Shown in pieces: positions 33,701 to 47,483 of a stretch of 64,000 bases of DNA. The stretch lies in the NCBI GenBank assembly GCA_007570785.1, contig ML660774.1:4581433-4645432 (forward strand), read 5' to 3'. The translations under genes and the position numbers were made by a program. The notes below the pieces were generated by a model that worked only from the letters and a program-made list of their open reading frames with translations, did no database searches and was not told where the DNA came from. Each line of letters begins with the position of its first letter. Position 1 is the first letter of the stretch. Origin of the DNA: Antilocapra americana (taxonomy: Eukaryota > Chordata > Mammalia > Artiodactyla > Antilocapridae).

Positions 33701-36700
33701 AAGAGGAAAACAGGAGCCCACAAGTTTGGTTTTACATATTTTGAGTGTTGGCTGAGGGATTTTTTTACCAGCCTAATCATTCCTCTACCCTTCACAGAAA
33801 AGAGGATAGGCTAAATCATTAATGATGGAAAAATATTTGCAGTTCACTCTTGCATATGAGAAATGGACTAGATTATATTAAAAGTTGTCTTCAAACATTC
33901 CATAAAAATTATAATCATATCAATTAAATGCTGGTGGCAAATATTTCAATTATCCTTAATGGAACAGCGCTTATAAATGAGCATATTGGGAGACTATAGG
34001 GACTTTATGTGTAGCCATTCTCTTCGCAAAGGAGCAATTATAGTTTTGCTCATGAAAATCAGTCCATAAAATGCAAATGTGCTACAAGCTTGGAGTTTAT
34101 TCTAATGTAACATTATCATAGGGTATGATAATACCCTTACTAGTTCCTTCTGAAAAAGCTATAAACACAAAAATTTAAAGACATGTATTAGTATGGTCTC
34201 TCATTAAAATGTCATCTTTAAGTGGACTCAGAATTTCTTTTGTAATTGTACTACTTCTCTTTGCTGGCTAATAGATATACAACATGATTACACCCCTACT
34301 GTCACAACTGTTTGGGAAAAAAAAGACCACAAATCCCCAAACTTCCATGCTGTCCACTCGCTATGGAAACTTCAGGTTATAATAGCTTTTTGTTTTTTTA
34401 ATTTAATCATTGCTTTTAAATATGCACTAGCCATTTCCAGAAGACAGATGGGTTTATTCATTCTTGCCGTAAAAGAGCATCCTTTCTCTTCTGCATACTT
34501 TCCTTAAATATATCAAGAGATTTAAATTTAGATATCTGAAGTTCCCACTTGATGACATGTTATTAAAACATCTGCCTTTCCAGAAGCCATTCTGTTCCCT
34601 GCCATTCCACATGTCCTTTTCTACTTCACCAGACAAAATTGCCCAATCTAAATTTCAGCTCAAGTGGTTGATGGTTTTCACGCTGAGCTCAAACTGTTAA
34701 TGCTTCCCTGAGAGAATAGAATTGAAACGGGATTTAATCTAAAATAACAAAATAGAATAAAGGTTTTACATATAAATAAGTAATGTCCTGTACCTCCTTA
34801 TGCAAGGTTTTCTTTTCTGGATTTTGCTTGTAGGAGAGGGAAATGACAAAATGGCAGGGATTCAGAATCTGACCCCATGGCAGAGGCCATTCTAAATAAA
34901 TGAACATTGTGTTGTCTGCTAGTCAATTAATGAGGTCAATTTTAAAATTGTTTTTAAAATCTATTCCTAATATTAACTTTTAATTTCATGTGGTTATTTT
35001 CAACAGTGACATTTTCAAATATCATGTGAGATAACCATTATGAACACCTTGCAAAATGCTAATTGGAAAGGTAGATAATTCCCTCCTTGGTAGAAGCATC
35101 AGCAGAAGGCTTAGACTTAAAACTAAGCATTTCTTACAGGACCTAATGCTTCAGTGGACTCACATCACAAAGCAAATAACAAATTACTTGTACATTTTGG
35201 AGCTGGATTCTAGAGCAAAGCCCTGTAGTCTTTGCCAGAAGGAATTAAAAATCCCTTCTTCCAACAAAATGAGTTTAGTACTGGAGCTGTCTGTCCGTCT
35301 ACCCCTCCTGTCTTCCTTTCTCTTGTAAACATGGCCCTCTGTTCCACTCTCAGAAATGCCATCTCTCTCAGTTACGAAAGAGGCTGGCCTTATGGGGCTG
35401 TGTGGAAAAATTTAATAGGACTCATTTAACATAAAATCATGATTCATCCTACTTTGTTGACACTGAGTAGATATTTTCTGACCTGTTCTCTGTATATACT
35501 GTATGCATTTTTTCTTTTTCTGAATAGACTTAAAATGGTACAAAAAAATTACCATTTCAGGGTATAAGCTCAGTTCCTTCAGCTCTAACCTGAGAATGAT
35601 CAAACTTCTGTAACTCACCTCCTAGCATAGGTGTGAGGTTAAAGGGGAGAGAGAATATTTTGAAAGTCCTGTGTAAGATGTTAACCTCTATACCACTGCA
35701 CATTTTCAACTATTACTTAGAAATCACAGTGACCAATAATATTTATTTACATTTCACCAACATCACTTTGTGATCACACAAATAAAGTTAAAAGTAATTC
35801 CAGTATTCTTACAGGGCTAATTATTGATCTGTGATTATCCTACACAGAAACCCAGATCAATTTTTAATAATTGAATTGCTGAGAAACCTAGCACATTTAT
35901 TTAAAATGTTTTTGTTGCCCTCTTTAGTATCCATACAAAATAAAAGCACATAGCATGTTTTATTTATTCAGATTGGGACCTGGAAAAGCTGCTCATATAG
36001 CAAGTCACAAAAAGTGTGAGGTTGGGAGCACAATGCTTACATATGTGTCTCTATTTATCAATAATGGAAAAAATGTGTGTTTAATAAATTCTATTTAATT
36101 TGGGAAAGATTAAAACCAATCATTAAATTGAGAGATAGATTCATATTTTATGGAAACTTACTATCAGTATTGACCATTAACCAAACATAAAATTCAACGT
36201 TAAGTATATAGGGACATTTTCATGAAGGTCATATTATTATAATATACATAAAGAGAACATTTTATATTTGTGAATGAGTTGTTGATGTTATTCTAGAATA
36301 AATGCCCACTTTTAATGAATTGGTTGTCTGACTTTGATTGCCCTGCTTTTGCTTCTTTCTGCCAAAATGAATAAGTTCCCAAAATGTGGGATTTAAAAGT
36401 TAAATGAATGGTTTATGCAAATGTTAATGACCAAGATTGATAAGTGTCAGCAAATTATCTCAAGGATAAAAGATAGGGGAAATGAGGATTCAAAACTGAG
36501 AAAAAATATTTAGTACTGGAGATTTTTTAAAAAAGCTATTTGCCATTAAATTAATGGAATAAAACCATCTCAACAATTCTCCATAAGAAATCACTATTAA
36601 ATATTTCAATGAAAGTATGCCTAGTTCAGGATAAAGTTGAAGAATTTTGCAATTAAGAGTTTTATGAGAAAAATAAAAATCTAAGAAGATTTTATTTAAT

Positions 36701-36829
36701 ATTTATGCTTTAAGTAAATTAGCATAAGCATTGCTTTATTTATGTTAAAGCAATAAAGATGGCTTTTTAAATCATCTTTATTCCTTTAAGATAAATATCA
36801 GAAGTAGCACAATCTACCTATGACACATT

Positions 36830-37060
36830 CACACAATACAGAAATGTACCAAATAAAAAGTCAATCTTCCCACCACCAGCATCTCCCCTCATCAGCTGAT
36901 ATCGTCTATAAACAGTCAGTGCTCATCCTCCAGGCTTTTTCTTAGAAATATATTGCTTAGTGTGACAGTCCATATAAATCTCTCCTTTTTTAAGGTTTCA
37001 TACTTTCCATTCATATGGACATCCACACTGGAGGGTATTTGAGTTGTTTATAACTCCCTC
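36830..37060 (-). mobile_element. Possible ancient L1 fragment
   Basis: Text such as 'ttccattcatatggacatcc' and 'ggtatttgagttgtttataa' recalls the antisense start of an old L1 region in which 'atggacatttaggttgtttcc' is typical. Strongly decayed, hence a low score. Confidence 0.3.
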
Positions 37061-37124
37061 CCCAACCCAGCTATGTTCGGATAAATATATTTTAGGCATT
37101 GAGGGAAGGAATTGATGTGAATAT

Positions 37125-37295
37125 TTACTGTCACCGGTTCCTATCTTCAACAAGCCCATGGAGTATTTATGATTATCTCAGTTTTTACAGAGATGAAGCT
37201 AAAGGCACAGAAAGGTTAATTAACTTGAATAAAGTAACATAAGCAGAAAGCAGCAAATCCCGGCCATCTGGCTCTAGAATTTGCACTCGTAGTGA
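37125..37295 (-). mobile_element. MIR SINE, diverged
   Basis: 'gattatctcagtttttacagag' with 'gctaaaggcacagaaaggtta' and then 'gcaaatcccggccatctggctctag' follow the antisense MIR core and 5' order. Confidence 0.65.
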
Positions 37296-39689
37296 CTAAT
37301 TTATTCCAGCAGCCTACACAGAACCCCAGCTGTACTCCCAACTCTCTTGTGAGGCGTTGGGCACAGTTCTCCTCTTTTAAACCTCAGTCTGTTCATGTAC
37401 GAAAAGAGAGATCACCATTTTATATGTCTAGTACAGAGGAAGCGCTCAATAAAGGTTAGCGATCATCGTTCTTATAATAAGTTTGATCTTTATGCTCATA
37501 CCTTCTTCCCGAAATGTCTAAAATACAGATCTCTAGCAGCCGTGCTGCCGGGTCACAGTGTTTCAGATTTGGTTCTTTATTAGGATGTTAGTTAGCAGCG
37601 AAAAGCTATCAGGCCTGCTCTGATAGAGTTGAACATCAAAGCAACTCAGAAGTATTGATTGATAATCAGTCCTCAGGAAAGTCAAGTTGACTGCCTTCTC
37701 ATTAGAGGGAAAACTTGTAATGGATTCCTTTCAAAAAGCAAGCAAGCCCTTTCTACATCTAGCCTGAAAATAGTTCTATATGTGTTTCCTGCCTCCTGTC
37801 ACTTAATTCACCAGCACTAAGCACTGTTTGCTTTAACTTCCATATCCTGTATTTTGTCATTTATGCAAACATGGTTTCCACTGTTGTTTCACTGTGGTCC
37901 AAGTGCTTATTTTGTTCATCCTCATCATTAAACTCATAAAAAAAGTGAGTACTATGGTTGCATTTATAGACTTGCTGGGAAGAAAGTGTGTTTGTTTCAT
38001 AGAGTGCATTCATAAGTGTGAGGGATTGGTCTGTTTTCTTTTTATATATATATACTCACTAAAGATGATCAAATAGATACTTTGTTGATGACTGCAGAAA
38101 AATTTTCTTTCACCTTCCCAAAAAAAAGGCTCTCTCAGGAACATGAAAGATAATCTCTTCTTTGTGTTTTTTTTTGTTACCTGAGCTTTTACCAAATAGT
38201 TTCTGTAAGATTTGTTGGACGTTTTGTGTCTCTGTATTTTACCAACTTTTTATTTTATATGTCTGTAAAATTTACCATTCTTTAATTATATTCTCATCTA
38301 TTGACTAAAATCTCAAAGAAGCAGACATAAATAAAATGGAAGAAAGGCAAAGGCCTTTCAGAAGCAATGATTCTTCCTGACATATGATGTTCAAATACCT
38401 AGAATATAAACAATCCACTTTTTGTGCCAAAGAGACAGAATATTTTGGATACTAAAAATAATTGTCACTATTTTGGGTGTATAACGTTACCCTTTTCAGG
38501 CACAAAAGCATAAGAATTTTATAAAAATACAACTGTGAGTGACTAAGTCTGAATTTCTTCTTTAACATAGTATAAAGAGAATTTGGGGGCTTATACTGAA
38601 AAGACAATATGAACCGTCAGATTGAGTCTGGACAAATAATCCCTGCTAATTTCAGAGTGAATGGTCCAAAAAACGGTATTTGTCTTGCCAGTTAACATTG
38701 CTTTCGGAAAGGTATTTTTTTTTTAATTACTATTTTTTACAGCTTGAGACCCTGTGACACTTATCTGTAGTGAGAAGTATAATTTTACCATTTGTTGTCA
38801 CAAATAGGACTTCATTCACACTATGATGCTAATTGAGTGAACCTCATCAGAAAGGAAAGCAGAAGCATTCATAATCACTCCGTGGATTAAATCCTTAGCT
38901 GTAATAAGGTGGAACTCTTTCAAACCCACCTGCAGGTCTTAGAATTAATTCTGGGAGAAAGTCTTCCCAAAATAAATGTTAAGAATTAAAACAGAAGATG
39001 TGGAATATCCTGGGCTTTATCTCCACCACAGGTACTTTTTAAGAAGATTTTGACTTAACATTTAATTGCAAGTGAATTGTTTTTCTGGTTACAGATTGTT
39101 TTTTCTAAAATTTTCTTAAATGTGGTTGTATGACATATGTCATGTTGATATTTTATATTTGATTGGCTTTTTCTGCCCAAGTCAAGAGAAAGGTTGGTAT
39201 AGCACTAGTGTAGGCTGTGTGATTCATCTGATTATAAAAATCTTTCCAACTTTTCTTTTAAAAGGCTGTGCAGAAATTGTTAGGTGTTTCGATCAGTTCT
39301 TTATCAGCAAACTTGCCCCCTCCTATCTCTGATCAGTACTGAGCTCTGCTTTGTGTGTTGTCAAAGCTTGTCTTTGGTGCCTTGATTTTCTAGTTTATTT
39401 CTTGTGCACAGAATACTTATTTAAGGTAAAATGAAATGTTCAGAAACTTTCAACAGTTTTTTTTTTTTTTCACTCAGAGCTTACTGTCTGTACAGTTTTA
39501 GTTTTGTGTTTTATTTTTCTTTTTTGACTTTAAAGGATCTGACTTAGGCTTAGAACACAGCTTGTTTTGTTACTTCCCAGGTCTTGTGTGCATTCCTGCG
39601 TGTGTGTATTTTATCCCAGCTAGTTATAACCTGATAACCTGATTTCATACTGTGCTTTAGCACAACAATACAGTCATCAAACTAAAGCA

Positions 39690-40150
39690 ACACAGTAAGC
39701 GGTCACATTAACCATCATTTTGCTTGATCACTCGGGAGAGATTAAATTTATTCATTTTTACTATAGATAATCAAATATTAAAACATGTTAAAGCGAGGTA
39801 GAACTATTGAGCTGTGACATGCTCATTGCCAAAACAATATCCTATATGCGATGTGTAATGCTTCTTGGCAAGATGTTTGGAAGAAATTTCATCAGGTCTA
39901 TTTTTTTTTTTTTTCTTCCTTCCCATTTGCATTTGGTTTATCTAAAGTGAAATCCATTCAATTTTATTGAACTGTAATTCTAGTAATTTACAATATTTAC
40001 ATGCTGTGGTTAGATTGAAATCAGTCCTTAATTCAAATTCAATCTAAATTTACTGCATAGTAATTAGGGCTTTGTAACTGACACGAGGGGCCTATTGATT
40101 TAATGAAAAACTTAACCTTACAGTAAGTGTTTAATTAGTTGCTGCAGTAG
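39690..40150. promoter_or_regulatory. Candidate conserved homeodomain-rich element
   Basis: Repeat-free AT-rich sequence with TAATTAG at 40061-40067, TTAATTAG at 40131-40138, several ATTGA/TCAAT words and a 'gatcactcgggagagatta' patch at its left. AT-rich noncoding DNA with regularly spaced TAAT cores is typical of developmental enhancers. In AT-rich DNA such words also arise by chance. Confidence 0.25.
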
Positions 40151-43100
40151 ATTCTGTTCTGTCCTAAATTGTGGACTTTAGAGAATCAGGTACTAATTTA
40201 AATTACACAACTATATAAAGATCAGAACTAATTTTTTTTTTTACATGTAGCCTAACAGATGAATTAATTTCTTCCTCTTTGAAAGGAGAGGGGAAAGAGG
40301 CAATAATGAAAGTAATTTCCTACCCTGCCTAATTTTATGTAAGGCTGGGCTAGCTATCCTGGAAATGATTACCTACCTCTGTTAAATATTGATACAAAGA
40401 GTTATAAAAATTAAAAGTCAATGAGATTTCTTCTAGGATTATTTTGTAAATGGAAAGCTGAAACAATATGCATACCTACCGAGAGCAGAAAGACTCTTGT
40501 TACAGAAAGAAAAATAAAAGATTATCCAAAATAACAGTGAAGTTGTTTTTCTTTAGGTAACATGAATCGGCAGCCTCAAGCTTCCTTTTTAGCAGTTATA
40601 TTAATTTATTTTTCAGATGAGAATTTAAAGCATAAATTGAGATGTACTGTAATGATTTTAAATTGCAATCACTGATGATCTCCTTTGAAATAAATCTAAA
40701 GCAACACAAATTATTAATATTTTCATTGTAGTGATTAATTTTTCCTAATTTGTTTTGAGAATTACAATAGAGTATTGAAAAAAGGACACTTTTAACCTGA
40801 ATTTTTAAACTGGCTATAATCTGATAGGTGTATAATTTATTTCTCTTAGTACATATTTGTGTTCTTGAAGCTAGAAATAGCAATGCTTCTATCTAAAACT
40901 GAGAGATTAATGCCAAAGGAAAGAAGATTCCTGCTGGCACATTATTCATTACTTGTCTAATTTATATTAGATGTACTAAAGGTACAGTGAAAGGAGACTT
41001 AAAAAAAAATAAAAACAGTATTTCTTTGATTTTCTATTTCATGTGAAAAACAGCATTATTCGATGGCAAAAAATAATTTCTAAAGTGAAATCTTTAAATA
41101 TGTTAAAATATGTTTTCAAACAGTAAAGTTTTAAACATACCATGTAGAGAAGATGAACAATGTACTTAATATATGAAATTGGGAAAGGTTGATAATGATA
41201 CGGCTAATTCATTAATGCTACACGGCTGTGTAGTATCATAGTGAGTGAACAAAGCATTTCAGTTTTGATCAACAAGGAGTTAATCTTAAAACACATGAGC
41301 TATAACTCTAAGTAATGTAAAATAAAACTAAATGATGCCTAAAATGATTGGAATACCTGTTTCAAATGAACTCTTTAATACTGAAATTAAAAATGTTTAT
41401 GTCAAAGATATCTCATTTTAAACCCTTCAGTTTTTATATAAAGTTATAAGTGAAAATATTATTATAAAATTTAAAACTCCTAACATAAATAGAGAAATGA
41501 GAATTACACTCAAAAATTGGGGAGTGGGAGGGAGATGGGGAACCTTAATATGCGTTTGTGTGTCTAAGACTGTATTTTGTGAAAGCACTTTGCAAAACTA
41601 TCTTTTTTTTCTTGACAATACATCAGATCTAGACTTTGCTACCTTGACAATACTCCAGCTTTAGCCCTCACTCCCCCAATACACCTCAGCGTGAGAGCGA
41701 CACACGCCAGGTACAGAAGGTTGAAAACCACACACCCTTCCTCTCCTTTTAATGTGTGCGCTGATGAATGGCGCACACAAAGCCATTCTGCCCATCTCTC
41801 GGAGTGGCCTTCGCTGCCAGCACAGCTGAAATCTGGAAGCTTGCCGCATTCACATTGTCAGCTTAAATACCCAGTAAGGACTCAAACTGGGAATAAGACA
41901 AAGTACCATTGCATGTTGATCCACTTCACTGGCCCCACCAATTAGCTGTGAAGAATATGGCTCATTTAGAAGTGTATATGATAATACTGAAGCATAACTG
42001 AAAATTAGATATATAAAAAAGGAGGTCATTAGCTTGCACTTGTCTTATCTTCAGCTAAATGAATCGCAGATAAAATCAAATAGGGTAAGTTAAGTCTTCT
42101 TAAGCTTTTGAGCCCTTTCTTGTGTACTTATATTAGATGCATCTCAATAAAGTTTATAGCACTGCTATTTACGACACCACAGTTAATGTTGTGTTACAGT
42201 TTTCATTACCAACCTCTATTTTCTGAGGTGCAGAGCCTTAACATAAAAATGTGATCCAGGTTAGAAAGAAAAGCGGTGTAGTAGATTACAACCAGAAAAT
42301 AAACCTAAAGACAGTATCTATGCAATTTTCAAAATATTAGAATGCCAAGAGAGCTCATAATTACATTAGCACCTGCTATGAGTTAATGAATTCTTATAGA
42401 TTAAAAATATAATCTTCTAATAGAACATTGAATGCAGTTTATCCAAAATATATACTCTACAGATGTGTTTGTGAGTGAGAAATTTATATGTGACTCATTA
42501 TTGATGGGATCTCACTAAATAAAATAATGAAGTGTCTGAGAATGTTGAAAATCATAAGTTGCCTTCAGTTCATGGATTATGTACTTACAAATAAAAACAT
42601 TATTAGGAATATAAAAATGCATAATACTATGTCTTTGCTCCAGGAAAATGATTCTAATTTTAGATGTAAAAATTAGAGAATGCAAGACATCTTCAATGAG
42701 AAGACAGTAGAAGAGCTATAATGAGACCCAATATATAATCTTGGTTGGCGAGGTTCATAGATCACCAGTATGTGTTCTGTTTTGTTAGTGTTTAGTTTCT
42801 AATTTTTAGTATTGACACCAATACAAGCACGCCTGACAGTTACCTAAAACAAAACACCTGGAGATATCGCACCTTCTAGCAATATAGAGCTCATCAGGTG
42901 AAAGGCCTAGGTCCAATGATCAAATCTGAGAGCCCTCTTTCAACATCTGTATCCCAGTTAGTTCTGGTCCTATTGAATTCAGATCCATCTATATCCCTGA
43001 AGGATGCTAGAGAAAGGGTAATATGGTGTCTGAGCTTTGATGAATGCATCCAGAACCGCTTCTGGAGAATAATATGGACATGAAAAAAATTTCCACTCTT

Positions 43101-44847
43101 GATAGTTTGGCCCCTGAAATTCTAAAGACGATATTAACTCCTAAAAATCATGAAAATTTCTGGCTTCTGTCAAAGGGTATTGAACTGCATGCAAAGCTGG
43201 TCTCCCTAAGATGACCATGGAAAATCATCGCAGAGTGTTTGGAGGGGATGCTGTGGAAAGACCTGAACTTTGCAGTCAGGCATCTAAGGGGATTTTTTGG
43301 CTTCACCATTGAGCTTCCCCTTGGCTTTTCTAAAGCCTGTTTCTTCTAAATGAGAAGATGATATTTAACATGCATGGTGATTTGAGGGACTGAATCCAAT
43401 TTTATACACACACTGTATACTTAGTACTGTATTGGTAAGCATGATGCTGGTTATCATTATGCTCACCATCAGTACACCTAGAGAGTGCTGGACTATAAGT
43501 CTTTATGTTTCCATTGGGTTTTCTTCTAGGTTCTTCATCTCCGAACCCCGTGAACGCTCCCTCTGTGGGATTTTCGAGATTACTAGGTGGCAAAATCAGG
43601 ATAAGCCACGGGGTAAACATTAGCTCATTCTAAGAGTTTCAGTTTTTCATTCAGCCAGCAAAATCAAACATTTGATGTTGGAATGGAAAACAAAACTGTA
43701 AGAACTGTTTATTAATTACCCATGCCCTAGACCGAGCTCCAAAACTTTTCTTAAGCTGTGTGGATATTTAGCCATCTACATAATCATTTACAAGTAATTG
43801 TAGGTCTTGGCAACCTTGAATATATAAGAGATTAAAATGGGTTTGTTACAAGTTTACTGGTATACTGACAGAAAGCATTGGCTTGACCATTGTCCTGTTT
43901 GCATGTGTATGATTTTATATAGATGTGTATTATAATAAACTTAAACAAATTGCATAATTCAGTGTCCTGAATCCTCCGATTGAGTGCACACAGCAGACAG
44001 TGTTTGAGCCACCAGATCTCACTCAATGGTAAATTTGTCATGAAGAATCATTTGCGGAATTGGCAAAGGCAAGAGTGTTTGCCTCCTTGGAAACCGGGCA
44101 GAATTGCCAGCCTAGGATCCCATACCAGGTGAAGATCACCCAGCAGCTATGACTTCTTTCTGTAGCTGCTGCTAGTTGGGTCCTCTAAGTCTTGTAATAA
44201 TATCCTCTAAAGGGCAGTGGGAGACCGAGTGGCAGGTGAGCAGAGGGCACCCCCTCAGCAAACTGTCGGAGCGCTAAGAAGCTCATTCATTCCTTTGCAG
44301 GCAACAGCCTTGAGATTTTGAAAAGGACCCATGTTCCTTCCCAAAGCAGTCACTGGCCTGAAATCTTGTCTTCTGCTCCACTGAGGATACTGTGTGTTAG
44401 GCCTCCACTCCCTCTCAAGAAGTATCACAGTTGTCCACTCCATGTTTCCTCTCTTTAGACAAAACCTCTCCTTAGCAGTGGCTGTTAGAAAATTCCAGAA
44501 TAAGCTACTGAAGCAACTTCAAAAATAGCCGGAGAAATCAGAATGGGCTTAAAAAGTACTGCCATATGCATGCCTCTGTGTGTGTGTGTGTATGTGTGGA
44601 CAGAGAGATGGATCGATTCAGATAAGGCTGAGATTAAACAGTTTAAATTATAATCATGTGAGTTTTTTTGTTTTTGTCTTTGTGTTTTACTTTCAGTAAT
44701 TTATTTACAGTCATAATCCTAATTCAGGAATTTCAACATTTGGTCTAGGCTCTCTTTATATCATCCAGGAGGCTCACTATTTATTTTTAAAAGTTATAGA
44801 AAATATTTGACTACACATATAGAATAGTATAGTAGGCAAAACAATCT

Positions 44848-44945
44848 TATATATATATGTGCTTGGAGGTGTATATATAATTAGAAATTATATATAATTT
44901 ATATATACATAAATTATAGAAATATAGAATATAATTTGTTAAGTT
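44848..44945. repeat. AT-rich low-complexity stretch
   Basis: Consists nearly only of ATAT, AATT and TATA steps and contains short self-complementary segments. Likely easily unwound and of variable length. Confidence 0.8.
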
Positions 44946-45239
44946 TCCCCAGATAGCTAATTCTACCTTCTTTCAATACTGATTTTTTAAAAAGTTCATG
45001 GAAAAGTTTATTTTCAGCTCACCATAGCACACATTTGTAATTATCGTCCAATTGCAAAGTATCCACCAGGGTACTCCTCTGGGTTCAGTAAAGCCATTTG
45101 TAGTATTTCAGAAACAATTGATCTGAGATGAGGTTCAATAAAATTCTTTATCTTAATTTAGCTATTTGTACTATAGTATGCTTGCTCCAAGTTAAGAATG
45201 TAATTTATTTTCAGATAACCTCTTTCTTGTTTTGCTTTG

Positions 45240-45700
45240 ATGTGGGAATATTTCTAGTGTGTATCTGGGGATGAGTCAGCTCAGCAGATGGTAGGTTGCC
45301 ATCCACAGGTTGCACTTTGCCTGTTTTGCAAGTTTGTGACACCCTACAGGGACGTGCTGAGTCATCCGTCCAGTCAATAATGTGTCTGGGGCAACATTAA
45401 TGCAGCAAACATCTTTATGAGTTCAAACGCATCCGCTTGTCCCACTCCAGTAAAATTGGTCAATACAGTAAGGCACAGCATTCCGTTCAGAAATTGTGTT
45501 AATTGCCCTCATCTGGGCAAGAGGAAAGAATTAATTGTGGTCATTTTCATGGAGTTTTCAAACAGGACTACAGAAAATCTTCCTTTCTTTGTGCTGGTAC
45601 ATAGAAGGAGTACAGAAAATCGTTTTGGTAGGAACACCTTGCGTATTGGTAAGCGTTAGAACCGCAACGGTGGCTATTGTTAGCAGCAGTGATCACCTCT
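45240..45700. promoter_or_regulatory. Candidate regulatory element with two AP-1 cores
   Basis: Balanced, repeat-free stretch. ATGAGTCAGC at 45271-45280 combines an AP-1 core (TGAGTCA) with the GC of an antioxidant/MAF-type element. A second TGAGTCA lies at 45358-45364. CpGs are more frequent than nearby (for example in 'accgcaacgg' near 45661). Short frames here have no recognisable product. Functional status is inferred from motif content. Confidence 0.28.
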
Positions 45701-47397
45701 GTTATCATCAGCAGGCATGTTATTTTTAAAAATAAGAATCGTTTCGTATGCTGTGTAGAACTTTCACCCTTTGATGGGTCTCTAGAGTCTTGTGTTATGG
45801 AGCAAATAATTTTCCATCTGTCTTCAGATTTTTCAAGTATCATGCTCTCTGATGACTTGAAACTGTCAAGGCATGCCTCCTCCCATCCTTCCCCACAATG
45901 TAATTTTACATTTTGCATATAAAACAAACCTGCCATTTAACATGTTTTAAAATTAAAATTATTTGTTAATGTGTTGCAAATTAATTTTGATTCTCTCTGT
46001 AAGTTTCTTTAAAATGCCTTCCAAGATTTTATGGTTTAGAAATACAATTTATGGTCTTTCTGACAAAAGTTGGATTTTTGAATTTTCTGATAAGTCAGAC
46101 ACACATTTGCTCACTTCATCAAGATGGGGTGGAATGGTACATGCCCGGATGAACAGGAAAGGGTATGTTAAGAGTCAATCTTTCAGCTTTATTTGGTTAT
46201 TGCTTTTAGGCTTTTCTTTTATACAAAATAGAAATTAAAGTTGAATTCACTATTAAAAACAGAAAAAATTCATGTTCACATTATGAAGTATAAAATCACT
46301 GTAAAATAAATATATGTGGATTATTTCAAATAAAAGAGGAATTTATTTTATCTTTTTTCTCATATGCTTCTATGTATTTTCTGTCTGCTTCACTTACCAC
46401 AATTCTCAGAAAAAAAAATAAAAGTTTTAAAAACCCTAAGAGCAGATAATGATAGATGGGTTATTTTTCACATTTCAGAACTGTATTATATAAATAGATA
46501 TATATATATATTAAGATTACATCTTGATAAAGTAAGTAGCAGGTAGAATTTCCAATTATGTGAGCGATGTATTTCAGGACTTCTTTAAAAAATAGATACA
46601 GAGATAGTACTGACAATTAATCATTTTTGAAGGCTGCTGAATGGTACTAAGTAATGATTCTCTTAAAACTCATTGTTGGAAGTTCACACAGATGAGTGCT
46701 ATTAAAATATATTATTTTAGGTATGACTTTGCTTTTAAGTCAGAAAAGTGGACATTAATTTGTAGTTTTCTACCTTAGTAATTTATCTACTTATGTAAAT
46801 CAATTCATTCAATATATTCTGACAGTTTGGTCTTAATGAAGAAAAAGTGAATACCACTTCCTTAACATATTGTATGAATTTTTAAAAATTGAAAATCATA
46901 TGATAATGTTTCTTTCATCATTTCTCCTAATCTAGTGAATATCATTTTGGAAGCAAAAGCATATTTGGCTGAATAAACCTAGGTAATAGTCTTTCTCCTT
47001 TGTGATGCTAAAGTAACTTCCTTGTTTTATTATTTGTCACTTACTATTACACAAACACAGCTGCATCTATAGTGTTTGGACAGTCATTAATAATACCTTT
47101 TAAGTACTTGTAGTCAGACAAACAGGTGTGTCTGTGTGTAAGAAAATATGCCACCATTATTTAAAAAGATGTATTTAACTAGAGAATTCTTTAAAGGTGA
47201 TAAAATTAAGCTTGCACACAATTTTGGGAAAAATCTGTATACTGATTCTACTTTTTCACAAAATACCATGTGTTTTAGTAAGTCCCCAAAGAACAGTTTG
47301 TAGAAATTCATTTCATCCCTTTTAAATAAGAGAGACACTCTAAGAATGAAATGAGATCATATGTGTAGATGTATTGACAGTATAAAAACAAACATAA

Positions 47398-47483
47398 TAT
47401 TGGGTTGGCCAAAAAGTTCATTTAGGTTTTTCCATAAGATGATACAAAAACGCTCGAACAAACTTTTTGGCTAGCACAATATA
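47398..47483. mobile_element. Mariner-derived palindromic MITE, best preserved copy
   Basis: Begins 'tattgggttggccaaaaagt' and ends 'aaactttttggctagcacaa' plus 'tata', with 'ggtttttccataagat' near the centre. Terminal inverted repeats are clear and the element is TA-flanked. A transcript would fold into the hairpin type that yields miR-2284/2285 family members in cattle. Of the three copies here, its left arm is closest to the consensus. Confidence 0.92.

Larger units (their letters stand above)
30450..47397. other. About 17 kb without recognisable ruminant-specific transposons
   Basis: Between the SINE ending at 30449 and the mariner hairpin at 47398 I find no Bov-tA, BovB or young L1 copy, although the rest of the window averages more than one per 3 kb. 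Only old MIR- and L1M-like remnants occur. The sequence is AT-rich, rich in TAAT-type homeodomain words, and contains no frame longer than 122 codons (minus strand 45568-45936, unrecognised). The expected reading is intronic or intergenic DNA under purifying constraint, possibly an enhancer-rich block. A chance gap or a locally low insertion rate cannot be excluded. Confidence 0.6.

Noticed and set aside
34937..34950. 14-bp perfect palindrome CAATTTTAAAATTG
   Set aside because: Expected by chance in AT-rich DNA of this length.
41640..41945. GC-richer stretch with an 84-codon frame
   Set aside because: No family resemblance, splice pair or repeat; left as unique noncoding DNA.
42830..43130. 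Possible old LTR or processed pseudogene
   Set aside because: Composition is slightly different from its flanks, but no LTR ends, A tail or readable homology could be seen.
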